Origin: Coleofasciculus sp. S288
GTDB taxonomy: Bacteria; Cyanobacteriota; Cyanobacteriia; Cyanobacteriales; Coleofasciculaceae
Assembly (NCBI GenBank): GCA_020216575.1
Contig: JAIUYC010000294.1
Coordinates: 1 to 5,964 of the forward strand
Reading direction: 5' to 3'
DNA: 5,964 nucleotides
The notes under the pieces were generated by a model that was not told the DNA's origin, ran no database searches, and saw only the letters and a list, made by a program, of their open reading frames with translations. Of this stretch, positions 1-5,772 are shown in pieces; the first letter of the stretch is position 1; every line of letters begins with the position of its first letter. Position numbers and translations under genes: made by a program.

Positions 1-1
1 T

Positions 2-2365
2 GATTATTTCGTGGCTCTCATTCAGGACATTACCGAGCGCAAGCGAGCTGAGCAGGATAGAGCTACGTTAATTTACGAGCAGGCAGCTCGCCTAGAAGCA
101 GAGGTGCAAGGGCTAAGATCAGCCTTTTTAGCTCAGGTTAGTGCAGAGCTAAGTTCCTCTCTTGACTATGAGACGACATTAGCAAGGGTCGCGGAACTGG
201 CAGTCCCCTACATTGCTGACTGGTGCGCTGTGGATATCTTGGAAGATGACCAGGTGATTCGTCGCGTTGCTATCGCCCACCAAGAGCCGCCGAAGGTCGA
301 GTTGGCGTGGGAGTTAAATCGACGCTATCCGGAAGACCTGAATGTTTTTGGAGCAGTACAAAAGGTTTTACAGACGGGTCAATCTGCGATCGCAACTGAG
401 ATTACTGACGCTGATTTAATCAAAATTGCCCGAGATGCGGAGCATCTACAAATGCTCCGCCAGTTGGGATTCAAGTCTTATATCAGTGTCCCTATGCTGG
501 CTCGTGGGCGGATACTGGGAGCAATTACGTTCGTCACCGCTGAATCCAAGCGTTACTATACGAGGGCTGAATTGCCCCTTGTGGAAGATTTAGCCCAGCG
601 TGCTGCCTTAGCAGTTGATAATGCACGGCTCTACCACCAAACTCAAGAAGCGCGACAGATTGCCGAACGGGAAGCCGAACGCAATGCTACTTTGCAAGCG
701 GTTACCGCTGCCCTGAGTGAAGCGCTTACCCCAGCGCAAGTGGCTGAGGTCGTTGTGGATCGAGGAATCAAGGCGGTGGGAGCCTGTGCTGGCTTTATTG
801 CTCTAGCGATCGATGACACAACCTTGAAGGTAGTCCGTGCCGTCGGCTATCCACCGGAGATGATCGATACAGGGACACTTTACCCAATCACCGCGTCTTT
901 ACCCTTGAGCGATGCTGTACGGATGGGGAAGCCTTTACTCGTTGAATCGCGTGACATTTGGCTCAAGCGATACTCCCATATCCCTATTAAGCACGACCAT
1001 TACGCCTGGGCAGACATCCCCCTAATTGTTGAGGGGCGGACGGTAGGAGGGATGGGTTTTAGCTTTCCTCACCCTCAGCAGTTTAGTGAAGATGACTGTG
1101 CCTTCATGCAAGCTCTAGCGCAACAATGTGCTCAGGCGATCGAACGCGCCCGGGCTTATGCCGCAGAACGAGAGGCACGGGCGGAGGCGGAAGCGGCTAA
1201 CCGCACCAAGGATGAATTCTTAGCTGTCCTCTCCCACGAGTTGCGCACGCCCCTCAATTCCATGTTGGGATGGACTCAGTTACTCCTCACTCGGAAGTTT
1301 GATGAGGTCAAGATGCTTCGTGCTCTGGAGACAATCGATCGCAATACGAGGTCTCTGGCTGCACTCATTGAGGAGGTTCTGGATGTCTCGCGCATTATTA
1401 CGGGGAAGCTGACCATTTCCCCGCGCCATTGCGAACTCATCTCAGTTGTCTCAACGGCAATTGAAGCGATTCGCCCCACCGCTGAGACAAAGAGCATTGA
1501 AATCAAGCAGTCCCTCGATCCATCAGTAGGATGGATCTGGGGAGATGCTCACCGCTTGCAACAAGTGGTATGGAATTTGCTCTCCAACGCCGTCAAATTT
1601 ACCCCGAAAGGGGGGCAAGTTGAAGTAAAGTTAGACTGCATTAGGGACAACGTAACGGATCGTCCCTGCGCTCGGATTCAAGTGATCGACACCGGCAAAG
1701 GTATTTCTCCTGATTTTCTCCCCTATGTCTTCGAGCGCTTTCGCCAAGAAAACACCACCAGTACGAGAGCCTACGGCGGACTGGGACTGGGATTAGCGAT
1801 CGTCCGCTACCTAGTAGAACTGCACGACGGTACAGTTCAGGCATTTAGTCCGGGGGATGGACTAGGCTCGACATTTGCCGTGCAGTTGCCACTGCTGGAA
1901 GGGAACAGGGGAGCGGGAAAATGCGAGAGTCACAGAGCAGAGCGGCAGAATTCAAACCTTCATCCCCTTAGGGGCTTGCAAGTGCTTGTTGTTGATGATG
2001 ATGCCGATGCCAGAGCGTTGCTTGCAACCATCCTGGAACAGTCTGGAGCGCAAGTCAAGGCAGCGGCTTCGGTGGCTGAAGCCTTGGACTTGCTTTCACA
2101 CTCCAAGGCTGATGTCCTAGTCAGCGATATTGCAATGCCCGATGTTGACGGGTATGCTCTCATCCGCCAAGTCCGAGAACTGGAAGTAAAGCACGGAGAT
2201 TATACGCCAGCGGTGGCTTTAACTGCCTATGCCAGGGAAGCAGACCGCGCCTCGGCTTTACAGGCAGGTTTTCAGGTTCATTTGCCTAAGCCGTTCGATC
2301 CAGAGGCGCTAGTGAATGTGGTGGCCAAGCTGGCTGAAAGCAAAGTCACACGTTTGAAGGTGTAG
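2..2365 (+). CDS. Hybrid sensor histidine kinase (PAS tail-GAF-GAF-HisKA-HATPase-REC), 5' truncated
   Basis: The frame is open to the window edge. It begins with DYFVALIQDITERKRAEQ, the usual end of a PAS/PAC domain, so the true start lies upstream and the GTG at 11 is internal. Residues are numbered from that GTG. A short coiled linker is followed by GAF1 (about 52-206) and GAF2 (about 228-385), a charged helix, and the HisKA H-box SHELRTPLN with phospho-accepting His409. The HATPase (about 509-625) has an N-box at N522/N526, a G1 box DTGKG at 560-564, an F box FERF at 574-577 and a G2 box GGLGLGLA from 589. The receiver (about 658-775) keeps acidic residues 662-664, phospho-Asp706, Thr738 and Lys760, so all key residues are intact. 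No membrane segment is seen in this part. Neither GAF has the CHxxY bilin-cysteine motif, so a cyanobacteriochrome role is unlikely. No DNA-binding output is attached; the phosphate probably passes to a separate partner. The ligand is unknown. Confidence 0.96.
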   Translation, partial: DYFVALIQDITERKRAEQDRATLIYEQAARLEAEVQGLRSAFLAQVSAELSSSLDYETTLARVAELAVPYIADWCAVDILEDDQVIRRVAIAHQEPPKVELAWELNRRYPEDLNVFGAVQKVLQTGQSAIATEITDADLIKIARDAEHLQMLRQLGFKSYISVPMLARGRILGAITFVTAESKRYYTRAELPLVEDLAQRAALAVDNARLYHQTQEARQIAEREAERNATLQAVTAALSEALTPAQVAEVVVDRGIKAVGACAGFIALAIDDTTLKVVRAVGYPPEMIDTGTLYPITASLPLSDAVRMGKPLLVESRDIWLKRYSHIPIKHDHYAWADIPLIVEGRTVGGMGFSFPHPQQFSEDDCAFMQALAQQCAQAIERARAYAAEREARAEAEAANRTKDEFLAVLSHELRTPLNSMLGWTQLLLTRKFDEVKMLRALETIDRNTRSLAALIEEVLDVSRIITGKLTISPRHCELISVVSTAIEAIRPTAETKSIEIKQSLDPSVGWIWGDAHRLQQVVWNLLSNAVKFTPKGGQVEVKLDCIRDNVTDRPCARIQVIDTGKGISPDFLPYVFERFRQENTTSTRAYGGLGLGLAIVRYLVELHDGTVQAFSPGDGLGSTFAVQLPLLEGNRGAGKCESHRAERQNSNLHPLRGLQVLVVDDDADARALLATILEQSGAQVKAAASVAEALDLLSHSKADVLVSDIAMPDVDGYALIRQVRELEVKHGDYTPAVALTAYAREADRASALQAGFQVHLPKPFDPEALVNVVAKLAESKVTRLKV
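386..393. repeat. HIP1 octamer GCGATCGC
   Basis: This is a perfect copy of the highly iterated palindrome typical of many cyanobacterial genomes, inside the GAF1 coding region. Near-copies (GCGATCG) occur elsewhere in the kinase gene. It is useful mainly as a taxonomic signal. Confidence 0.85.
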
Positions 2366-2391
2366 TTAAATGTTGCACAGTGACTTGTTTT

Positions 2392-2404
2392 TTGTCAATG
2401 ACAA
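2392..2404. repeat. Short palindrome after the kinase stop codon
   Basis: TTGTCA and TGACAA flank a single A, 27 bases after the kinase stop. A wider pairing of ACTTGT (2383-2388) with ACAAGT (2401-2406) is also possible. No good T-run follows it, so it is a weak mRNA 3'-end hairpin or protein site at best. Confidence 0.35.
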
Positions 2405-2445
2405 GTTCCATTGAGAGTCTAATCGAATTGCGTTGTCGCAACTAA

Positions 2446-2466
2446 GGACACGATAATATCGTGTCC
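2446..2466. repeat. 21-bp near-perfect palindrome, dispersed-repeat type
   Basis: Nine-base arms GGACACGAT and ATCGTGTCC surround AAT, and CCTAC continues on the right. From general knowledge, palindromes of the form GTAGGG-CACG...CGTG-CCCTAC are scattered through intergenic regions of filamentous cyanobacteria, and this looks like a member whose left outer flank has decayed. It lies between convergent genes and has no T-run, so it is not itself a good terminator. Confidence 0.6.
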
Positions 2467-2525
2467 CTACAAAGACAAAAAAACTGTGTTACCCCAAATT
2501 AGAACCGCTATCAATGAACAAGGAA

Positions 2526-2564
2526 AAACCCCCCAAGCTTAAGCTGGGGGTTTGGCTTTTTTTT
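2526..2564. terminator. Strong bidirectional intrinsic terminator
   Basis: AAACCCCC (2526-2533) pairs with GGGGGTTT (2546-2553). A CA bulge separates this from an inner AGC/GCT stem closed by a TTAA loop. Downstream on the plus strand is an 8-T run (2557-2564). On the minus strand the same hairpin is followed by five Ts (complement of 2524-2528). It sits between the convergent kinase and RTX genes and can end both transcripts. Confidence 0.9.
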
Positions 2565-2630
2565 GGATTGAGTCAAGGAATTTTTATAAGCAAACACAGA
2601 CATCATCCCAAAGCAAATGGCATTCGTTGT

Positions 2631-3137
2631 TTAAACAAAGATGAAGTCTAAGGATGGAATGACATCAGTTGTGTTTTGCACATAACCGATTAAGTCACCC
2701 TGATAGTAAATGTCAATCCCATAGTCGTAAGGAGTGAGCGAATAGTCGCTGGCACTACCAAAAACTTGAATTTTATCGCCCTCAGCCCAGTTGAAATCGG
2801 TAATTGTGGCGAAGCCAGACCCTTGATAGTAGGCTTCATAGAAGTCGCCTAAGACAAAGGTATCCGCGCCTGCACCACCACTGAGCGTGTCATACTCACC
2901 AGAACCAGAACCCCAAACATAAGGGTTTGAGCCAATCAAGGTATCATCACCAGCTTCTCCGTAGAGCCAGTCATGCCCTTCGCTGCCCACTAAATAATCA
3001 TTGCCATCGTAGCCAAGTAGGGTGTCGTCCCCTGTCCAACCATCAACGTAGTCATTACCAGTCCAAGCGTCGATATAATCATTACCAGCTTCGCCATATA
3101 AGCAGTCGTCAAAGGAAGTTCCAGTGATAGTAGACAT
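2631..3137 (-). CDS. Small RTX-type (hemolysin-type) calcium-binding repeat protein
   Basis: This 168-residue acidic protein is made largely of GxxGxDxxx-type nonapeptides. Successive units run from residue 14 to 69: YGEAGNDYI, DAWTGNDYV, DGWTGDDTL, LGYDGNDYL, VGSEGHDWL, YGEAGDDTL. The array is then interrupted by about nine extra residues (NPYVWGSGS, 71-79) before GEYDTL and SGGAGADTF. A typical RTX C-terminal segment follows (ADTFVLGD, then ITDFNWAEGDKIQVFG). Such repeats fold as a calcium-stabilised parallel beta-roll, and family members usually leave by type I secretion using a C-terminal signal. No N-terminal signal peptide, catalytic domain or adhesin domain is present, so it is a bare RTX module with unknown activity. 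The ATG at 3137 has AGGAG ten bases upstream. It is separated from the upstream gene by a terminator and has its own palindromic control site at 3264-3297. No secretion transporter is in the window. Confidence 0.93.
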   Translation of the reverse strand: MSTITGTSFDDCLYGEAGNDYIDAWTGNDYVDGWTGDDTLLGYDGNDYLVGSEGHDWLYGEAGDDTLIGSNPYVWGSGSGEYDTLSGGAGADTFVLGDFYEAYYQGSGFATITDFNWAEGDKIQVFGSASDYSLTPYDYGIDIYYQGDLIGYVQNTTDVIPSLDFIFV

Positions 3138-3148
3138 GGGTAGAAATC

Positions 3149-3153
3149 TCCTA
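3149..3153 (-). promoter_or_regulatory. Ribosome binding site of the RTX gene
   Basis: In gene sense it reads AGGAG followed by ten bases and then ATG. The spacing is slightly long but acceptable, and it supports the chosen start. Confidence 0.6.
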
Positions 3154-3263
3154 ATTTTTCAGGAATTCAATTGAGTTTGAATCCGTTGCTGAAATAGCTC
3201 GTGCAGGGATTTCGGCATTGGTTGGATTCAAGAAGTTGAGTTTTTTCTCTTCTTCTATTGGTT

Positions 3264-3297
3264 AATAGGTGGAGATAGGATGAACTGATACAGTTAA
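3264..3297 (-). promoter_or_regulatory. Palindromic regulatory module A, upstream of the RTX gene
   Basis: The plus strand carries AATAGGTG, then TGAACTGATACAGTTAA. The 13-bp palindrome AACTGATACAGTT spans 3283-3295. In gene sense the palindrome comes first and a CTATTA box follows, with box start and palindrome start 18 bases apart on the plus strand. The module lies about 145 bases upstream of the RTX ATG. The same arrangement recurs at 4765-4798 and, inverted, at 5615-5650. The CTATTA box could be a -10 element with the palindrome overlapping the -35 region as an operator; that reading is inferred. Confidence 0.6.
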
Positions 3298-3310
3298 AAA
3301 TCCAGTTAAA
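3291..3310. repeat. Direct repeat of half-site CAGTTAAA next to module A
   Basis: CAGTTAAA at 3291-3298 recurs at 3303-3310, so starts are 12 bases apart. The first copy is the right arm of module A. The second adds a third half-site, possibly for a second regulator protomer. Modules B and C2 do not have it. Confidence 0.4.
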
Positions 3311-3364
3311 CGTTATCGATATTAGATAGATATGGAACTTCAGAATATGAGGATTTATTTCAAT

Positions 3365-3392
3365 AAAAATAGCGGGTTTTATCCCCGCTTTT
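3365..3392 (-). terminator. Intrinsic terminator of the TPR-like gene
   Basis: The stem AGCGGG (3371-3376) pairs with CCCGCT (3384-3389) around a 7-base loop. In minus sense it is followed by A and then TTTTT. It lies about 125 bases past the 3516 stop codon and upstream of the RTX control site, so the two minus-strand genes are probably separate transcription units. A short T-run also follows on the plus strand. Confidence 0.65.
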
Positions 3393-3499
3393 AATGTGAA
3401 ATATATATTGGGTTTGTTCAGATTGCTATACCTATTACCCCTGGACAAAAGATTCTAGAGAGTTGCTTGCCAAAGTCTTATCTAGAGAAAAAATTCACA

Positions 3500-3517
3500 A
3501 AAATTGATTTCAATTTT
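3500..3517. repeat. AT-rich palindrome overlapping the TPR-like gene stop
   Basis: AAAATTGA and TCAATTTT flank TT, and the right arm overlaps the TAA at 3516-3518. In minus sense Ts follow, so it could be a weak first terminator or an mRNA 3'-end stem. The low GC makes it weak. Confidence 0.35.
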
Positions 3518-4703
3518 ACTGACTAGCCAGTGCTTCAAGAAATGCTGCCAAGCCGATTATGGCTATGATTTCTTGCTTAATTTCCTCAGCTTTCAGTTTT
3601 CCGGAATCAGTAGTAACCTGATTGATTTCCTGGATCGCTTTATCTAACTGACCGTTATTCAGGGCAATCCGAGCAGCGCTCAAATGCTTTCCATCATTAG
3701 CTCTGTCTCTAATAGACTTAGCTTGCCGCTTGCTAAAGTCAGTAGTAACTTTAGAAGCCTCATTGAGCGCTCTATCCCACTGACCGTTATTCAGAGCAGT
3801 CCGGGCAGCGCTCAAATGCTTTCCATCGTTAGCTCTATCTCGAATTAGCTTAACTTGCTGCTTGCTAAAGTCAGTAGTAGTCTTGGAAGCTTCATTGAGT
3901 GCTCTATCCCACTGCTCGTTATTTAATGCACTCCAGGCAGCACTCAAATGCTGCTCATCGTTAGCTCTATCTCTAATGGGTTTTATTTTTTGCTTCCAGT
4001 ACTTAGTGGTGACTTTATTAGCTTCTGTGAGAGCTTTATTCCACTGACCCTGATTTAGCGCGTCCTGAGCAGCACGGTAGTGTTCTTCATTCGCTTGCCA
4101 ATCCATCTGAAAAGTTTCAAGCAACTTCTGAGCTTTCTGATAAGCTGGATTATTCTCAGGAACGGCTTTCACCCAGTCCAATGCCGTATCTAAATTTCCG
4201 GACTGATACTGCTCTTCAGCTAGCAATAAGATGCGATTTGACCATTCATCAATGAGTTCTTTAGCTTGTACATGAAGAGAGGCATCAGAGGAAATTGTAA
4301 TTTGGCTTGCTTCTGTAATAGCGTCCTTAAATCTACCACTGTTAGCTAGCTCCTTGGCTTTAATCAGTAGCTGAACAGCCTGAGAGTGTTGGCATTCTCC
4401 TAGTAAAACCTTGACAGATTCATAAAGTTTTGGGTCATCTTTAGGAAAAGACTGAGCTTGACTGATGCACTGGTCAAATTTACCCTCTTGTTTCGCACTT
4501 TCAATCTGTTCTAGCAGAATCTGTAACTCGTTGTTTCGTAAGTGCTTGTAGAGCAGATAACCACCGCTAGCCAGCAAACTGGTAGCAATCACTGCAATTC
4601 CTCCAATCAGCAGGAACGATTTTCTCTTAGGTGAGCCACCAGGAGTAGGTGCTGGCTGAGTTGGGGTTGGCGAGGAGGAATTTGAATTTTGAGTGGTTTT
4701 CAT
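3516..4703 (-). CDS. Membrane-anchored TPR-like helical-repeat protein
   Basis: The protein has 395 residues. Residues 1-28 are Ser/Thr/Pro/Asn-rich and end in the basic PKRKS. One transmembrane segment follows (about 29-52, LLIGGIAVIATSLL). By the positive-inside rule the N-terminus is cytoplasmic and the rest lies outside the plasma membrane. Residues 55-205 are degenerate helix-turn-helix units with TPR-like spacing (A..G.F..AI..A). Residues 208-383 are four 44-residue units starting at H208, H252, H296 and H340, with the core LNNGQWDRALNEASK and a RDRAND joint in most units. Such solenoids bind proteins or act as scaffolds; no catalytic motif is seen. The ATG at 4703 is the only reasonable start, although no clear Shine-Dalgarno precedes it, which is common in cyanobacteria. 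Control module B lies about 80 bases upstream. The specific partner is unknown. It could instead be called a generic hypothetical protein. Confidence 0.92.
   Translation of the reverse strand: MKTTQNSNSSSPTPTQPAPTPGGSPKRKSFLLIGGIAVIATSLLASGGYLLYKHLRNNELQILLEQIESAKQEGKFDQCISQAQSFPKDDPKLYESVKVLLGECQHSQAVQLLIKAKELANSGRFKDAITEASQITISSDASLHVQAKELIDEWSNRILLLAEEQYQSGNLDTALDWVKAVPENNPAYQKAQKLLETFQMDWQANEEHYRAAQDALNQGQWNKALTEANKVTTKYWKQKIKPIRDRANDEQHLSAAWSALNNEQWDRALNEASKTTTDFSKQQVKLIRDRANDGKHLSAARTALNNGQWDRALNEASKVTTDFSKRQAKSIRDRANDGKHLSAARIALNNGQLDKAIQEINQVTTDSGKLKAEEIKQEIIAIIGLAAFLEALASQ
3555..4082 (-). repeat. Four 132-bp in-frame tandem repeats
   Basis: The H-L-S or H-Y-R codons that open each unit begin at 4082, 3950, 3818 and 3686 in minus sense, giving an exact 132-base period of 44 codons. 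The second and third units are most alike at DNA level, and the fourth is diverged at its end. Because the period is in frame, unit gain or loss would only lengthen or shorten the solenoid. Confidence 0.85.
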
Positions 4704-4764
4704 TGGTTATTTGAGGAGTTTATCTGAATAGGTTTGAGGTTTTTACTCTCGCTTTTGTTTATTC

Positions 4765-4798
4765 AATAGGTGTAGTGGAAATGAACTGATACAGTTAA
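4765..4798 (-). promoter_or_regulatory. Palindromic regulatory module B, upstream of the TPR-like gene
   Basis: AATAGGTG starts at 4765 and AACTGATACAGTT spans 4784-4796. Spacing and orientation match module A exactly. The 17 bases from 4782 (TGAACTGATACAGTTAA) are identical to module A, while six of the intervening bases differ. It lies about 80 bases upstream of the gene's ATG. If CTATTG is the -10 box, the leader would be roughly 50 bases. Confidence 0.6.
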
Positions 4799-4870
4799 GC
4801 AGCAGCAACATGATAAGAGTGGCGAACAGGAGAAGTTGGCTGCCAAAGAGCGAACAAACGAAAAAGAAAT

Positions 4871-4978
4871 GCATCAGCGGTAGATGCCTAATGTTAGGGT
4901 GAAGCATTCGCGTTTGAATCTCGTCAGTTACCCCTAAATATTTGCGCGAATGCTGATGCTACCGCTTCGCTAACACCC
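4871..4978. repeat. MITE-like imperfect inverted repeat in spacer
   Basis: AGCATTCGCG (4903-4912) is the exact inverse of CGCGAATGCT (4945-4954) around a 32-base loop. Further outward, GCATCAGC (4871-4878) pairs with GCTGATGC (4952-4959), and TGTTAG on the left matches the inverse of CTAACA near 4970. The right arm carries about 12 extra bases (GGTAGCATCAGC in inverse sense) that are absent from the left arm, although a related GCATCAGCGGTAG lies farther out. Sequence of the CTACCGCTTCGCTAAC kind is familiar from dispersed cyanobacterial repeats. No coding content is seen. It may serve as the 3' end structure of the secreted-protein gene. Confidence 0.5.
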
Positions 4979-5026
4979 CTACTAGATTTGAGGAGATATG
5001 GGTAAAGAAGGGGGTTTGAAGAGAGT

Positions 5027-5034
5027 GCGATCGC
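5027..5034. repeat. HIP1 octamer GCGATCGC
   Basis: This is the second perfect HIP1 copy, located between the secreted-protein gene and the imperfect inverted repeat. It supports a cyanobacterial origin for the right half of the window as well. Confidence 0.85.
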
Positions 5035-5061
5035 AATTCACATACTCATGGGACACAACCA

Positions 5062-5457
5062 TCAGTACTCTGACCCAGACGCACTCCCCTCGGGCGGATA
5101 CTCGCCTCCACTGCCCCAGAACCTCAAGATGCTCGTCTCACAAAGATTGGCCTGCGCCTGGTCGTAAGAACCATCTTCGTAAATCGCCTTAATATCCCAC
5201 CAGCATCGGTCAGAATTGTTGTTAAACTCGACAAAAAACTCGCTCTGGCTTTCTAAGACACTATTGCCAAGCCGATCGCGACCCCAACTGCTGGATTCAA
5301 TAGGGGACACGAATAAACTGACCATTACTAAATCGGTATCATTCACGACTGTAACGTCTTGCATGCCAGCTAAGGCACTCATGACATTCAACGAAGCGAT
5401 GGGGAAGGCTAGAATTGTGCCAACTGCAAGTTTGCTGAATAATTTTTGAAATACCAT
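5062..5457 (-). CDS. Small secreted protein of unknown function
   Basis: The product has 131 residues. The N-terminus is a clear Sec signal peptide: lysines at 5 and 9, a hydrophobic stretch, and an ALA cleavage site at 28-30. The mature part is about 100 residues. It begins VTVVNDTDLVMVSLFVSP, continues with a WGRDRLGNSVL segment (58-68), then RCWWDIKAIYEDGS (84-97) and NLCE (104-107). This pattern of VVN-T, LYVSP-like, WG-D-LG, C-WDI-A-Y-DG and NLCE is one I recall from conserved short exported hypothetical proteins in bacteria; I know no assigned function. Two cysteines (85 and 106) could form a disulfide. The tail (115-131) is Gly/Ser/Glu-rich. The ATG at 5457 has AGGAAG five bases upstream. 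Module C1 lies about 105 bases upstream, and no clear intrinsic terminator follows. It probably acts in the periplasm or outside the cell. Confidence 0.85.
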   Translation of the reverse strand: MVFQKLFSKLAVGTILAFPIASLNVMSALAGMQDVTVVNDTDLVMVSLFVSPIESSSWGRDRLGNSVLESQSEFFVEFNNNSDRCWWDIKAIYEDGSYDQAQANLCETSILRFWGSGGEYPPEGSASGSEY

Positions 5458-5462
5458 AAGAA

Positions 5463-5468
5463 CTTCCT
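5463..5468 (-). promoter_or_regulatory. Ribosome binding site of the secreted-protein gene
   Basis: AGGAAG in minus sense lies five bases before the ATG at 5457. It supports the start that includes the full signal peptide. Confidence 0.6.
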
Positions 5469-5540
5469 GTTTGAGCTGGAGCTTCAGTTTGGTGAAAAGA
5501 GCGCACCGACTAAGCCTGTAGTGCGTTGTTTACGAGCTTT

Positions 5541-5575
5541 CATAGGGATGTATCGAAATCAACTGATGCAGCTCA
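5541..5575 (-). promoter_or_regulatory. Degenerate palindromic module C1, upstream of the secreted-protein gene
   Basis: CATAGG at 5541 is followed by AACTGATGCAGCT at 5561-5573, which differs from the perfect palindrome at two bases. The spacing between the ATAG box and the palindrome is 19 bases rather than 18. In gene sense the intervening ATTTC and TACA segments also resemble module B. It has the same orientation relative to its gene as modules A and B. Confidence 0.45.
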
Positions 5576-5614
5576 TCAATGGAAATCCTAGCTATTGCTT
5601 CTTGCCATTTAAGG

Positions 5615-5650
5615 GGAACTGTATCAGTTCAGCCTGCCTGCCTCTATCTA
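5615..5650 (+). promoter_or_regulatory. Palindromic module C2, pointing rightward
   Basis: AACTGTATCAGTT (5617-5629) is the exact inverse of the palindromes in modules A and B. It is followed by CA and then CTAT at 5644-5647, which mirrors the 18-base offset of A and B. By analogy it would drive a plus-strand transcript starting near 5658. No firm gene is visible there. Confidence 0.5.
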
Positions 5651-5772
5651 GGAATGGCACGAATAACACTGAGTTTGGCGTTGGCGCTTGAACGCTAACT
5701 GCCAGCGACGCAATAAACCTAACCTAGCCTTAAAGCCATCTTTAATTTCATCTACCTGCTTACAACAGTTGG

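Larger units (their letters stand above)
4704..5061. other. 358-bp spacer without a supported gene
   Basis: From left to right it holds the leader and control module B of the TPR-like gene, an A-rich stretch (4840-4870), the imperfect inverted repeat (4871-4978) and a HIP1 octamer (5027-5034). A plus-strand ATG at 4998 follows AGGAG by only two bases, and its frame soon runs antisense through the secreted-protein gene, so I do not call it. Confidence 0.7.

Noticed and set aside
228..1165. Bilin-binding (cyanobacteriochrome) GAF in the kinase
   Set aside because: No CHxxY-type chromophore cysteine is present in either GAF; the matching part of GAF2 reads KHDHYAW.
1276..2163. Several antisense and off-frame open frames within the kinase gene
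   Set aside because: The kinase frame has complete conserved motifs throughout; the others are shadows of its codon structure.
2926..3127. Plus-strand frame opposite the RTX repeats
   Set aside because: It is the complement of the periodic nonapeptide codons and has no independent support.
3167..3448. 93-codon minus-strand frame in the spacer between the RTX and TPR-like genes
   Set aside because: It runs through the terminator and module A, its composition is that of AT-rich spacer, it has no recognisable domain and no good ribosome binding site.
3555..4082. CRISPR-like array because of regular spacing
   Set aside because: The 132-base period repeats along its whole length, is in frame, and encodes a helical repeat, with no unique spacers.
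4998..5192. 64-codon plus-strand frame with AGGAG just before its ATG
   Set aside because: The spacing is only two bases, most of its length is antisense to the secreted-protein gene, and the peptide shows no family pattern.
5446..5691. 81-codon plus-strand frame across modules C1 and C2
   Set aside because: It starts at a TTG inside the opposite-strand secreted-protein gene, runs through both regulatory palindromes and has no domain signal.
5654..5698. 14-codon plus-strand peptide MARITLSLALALER just after module C2
   Set aside because: Its ATG would lie at or before the inferred transcription start, there is no ribosome binding site, and the length is easily due to chance.
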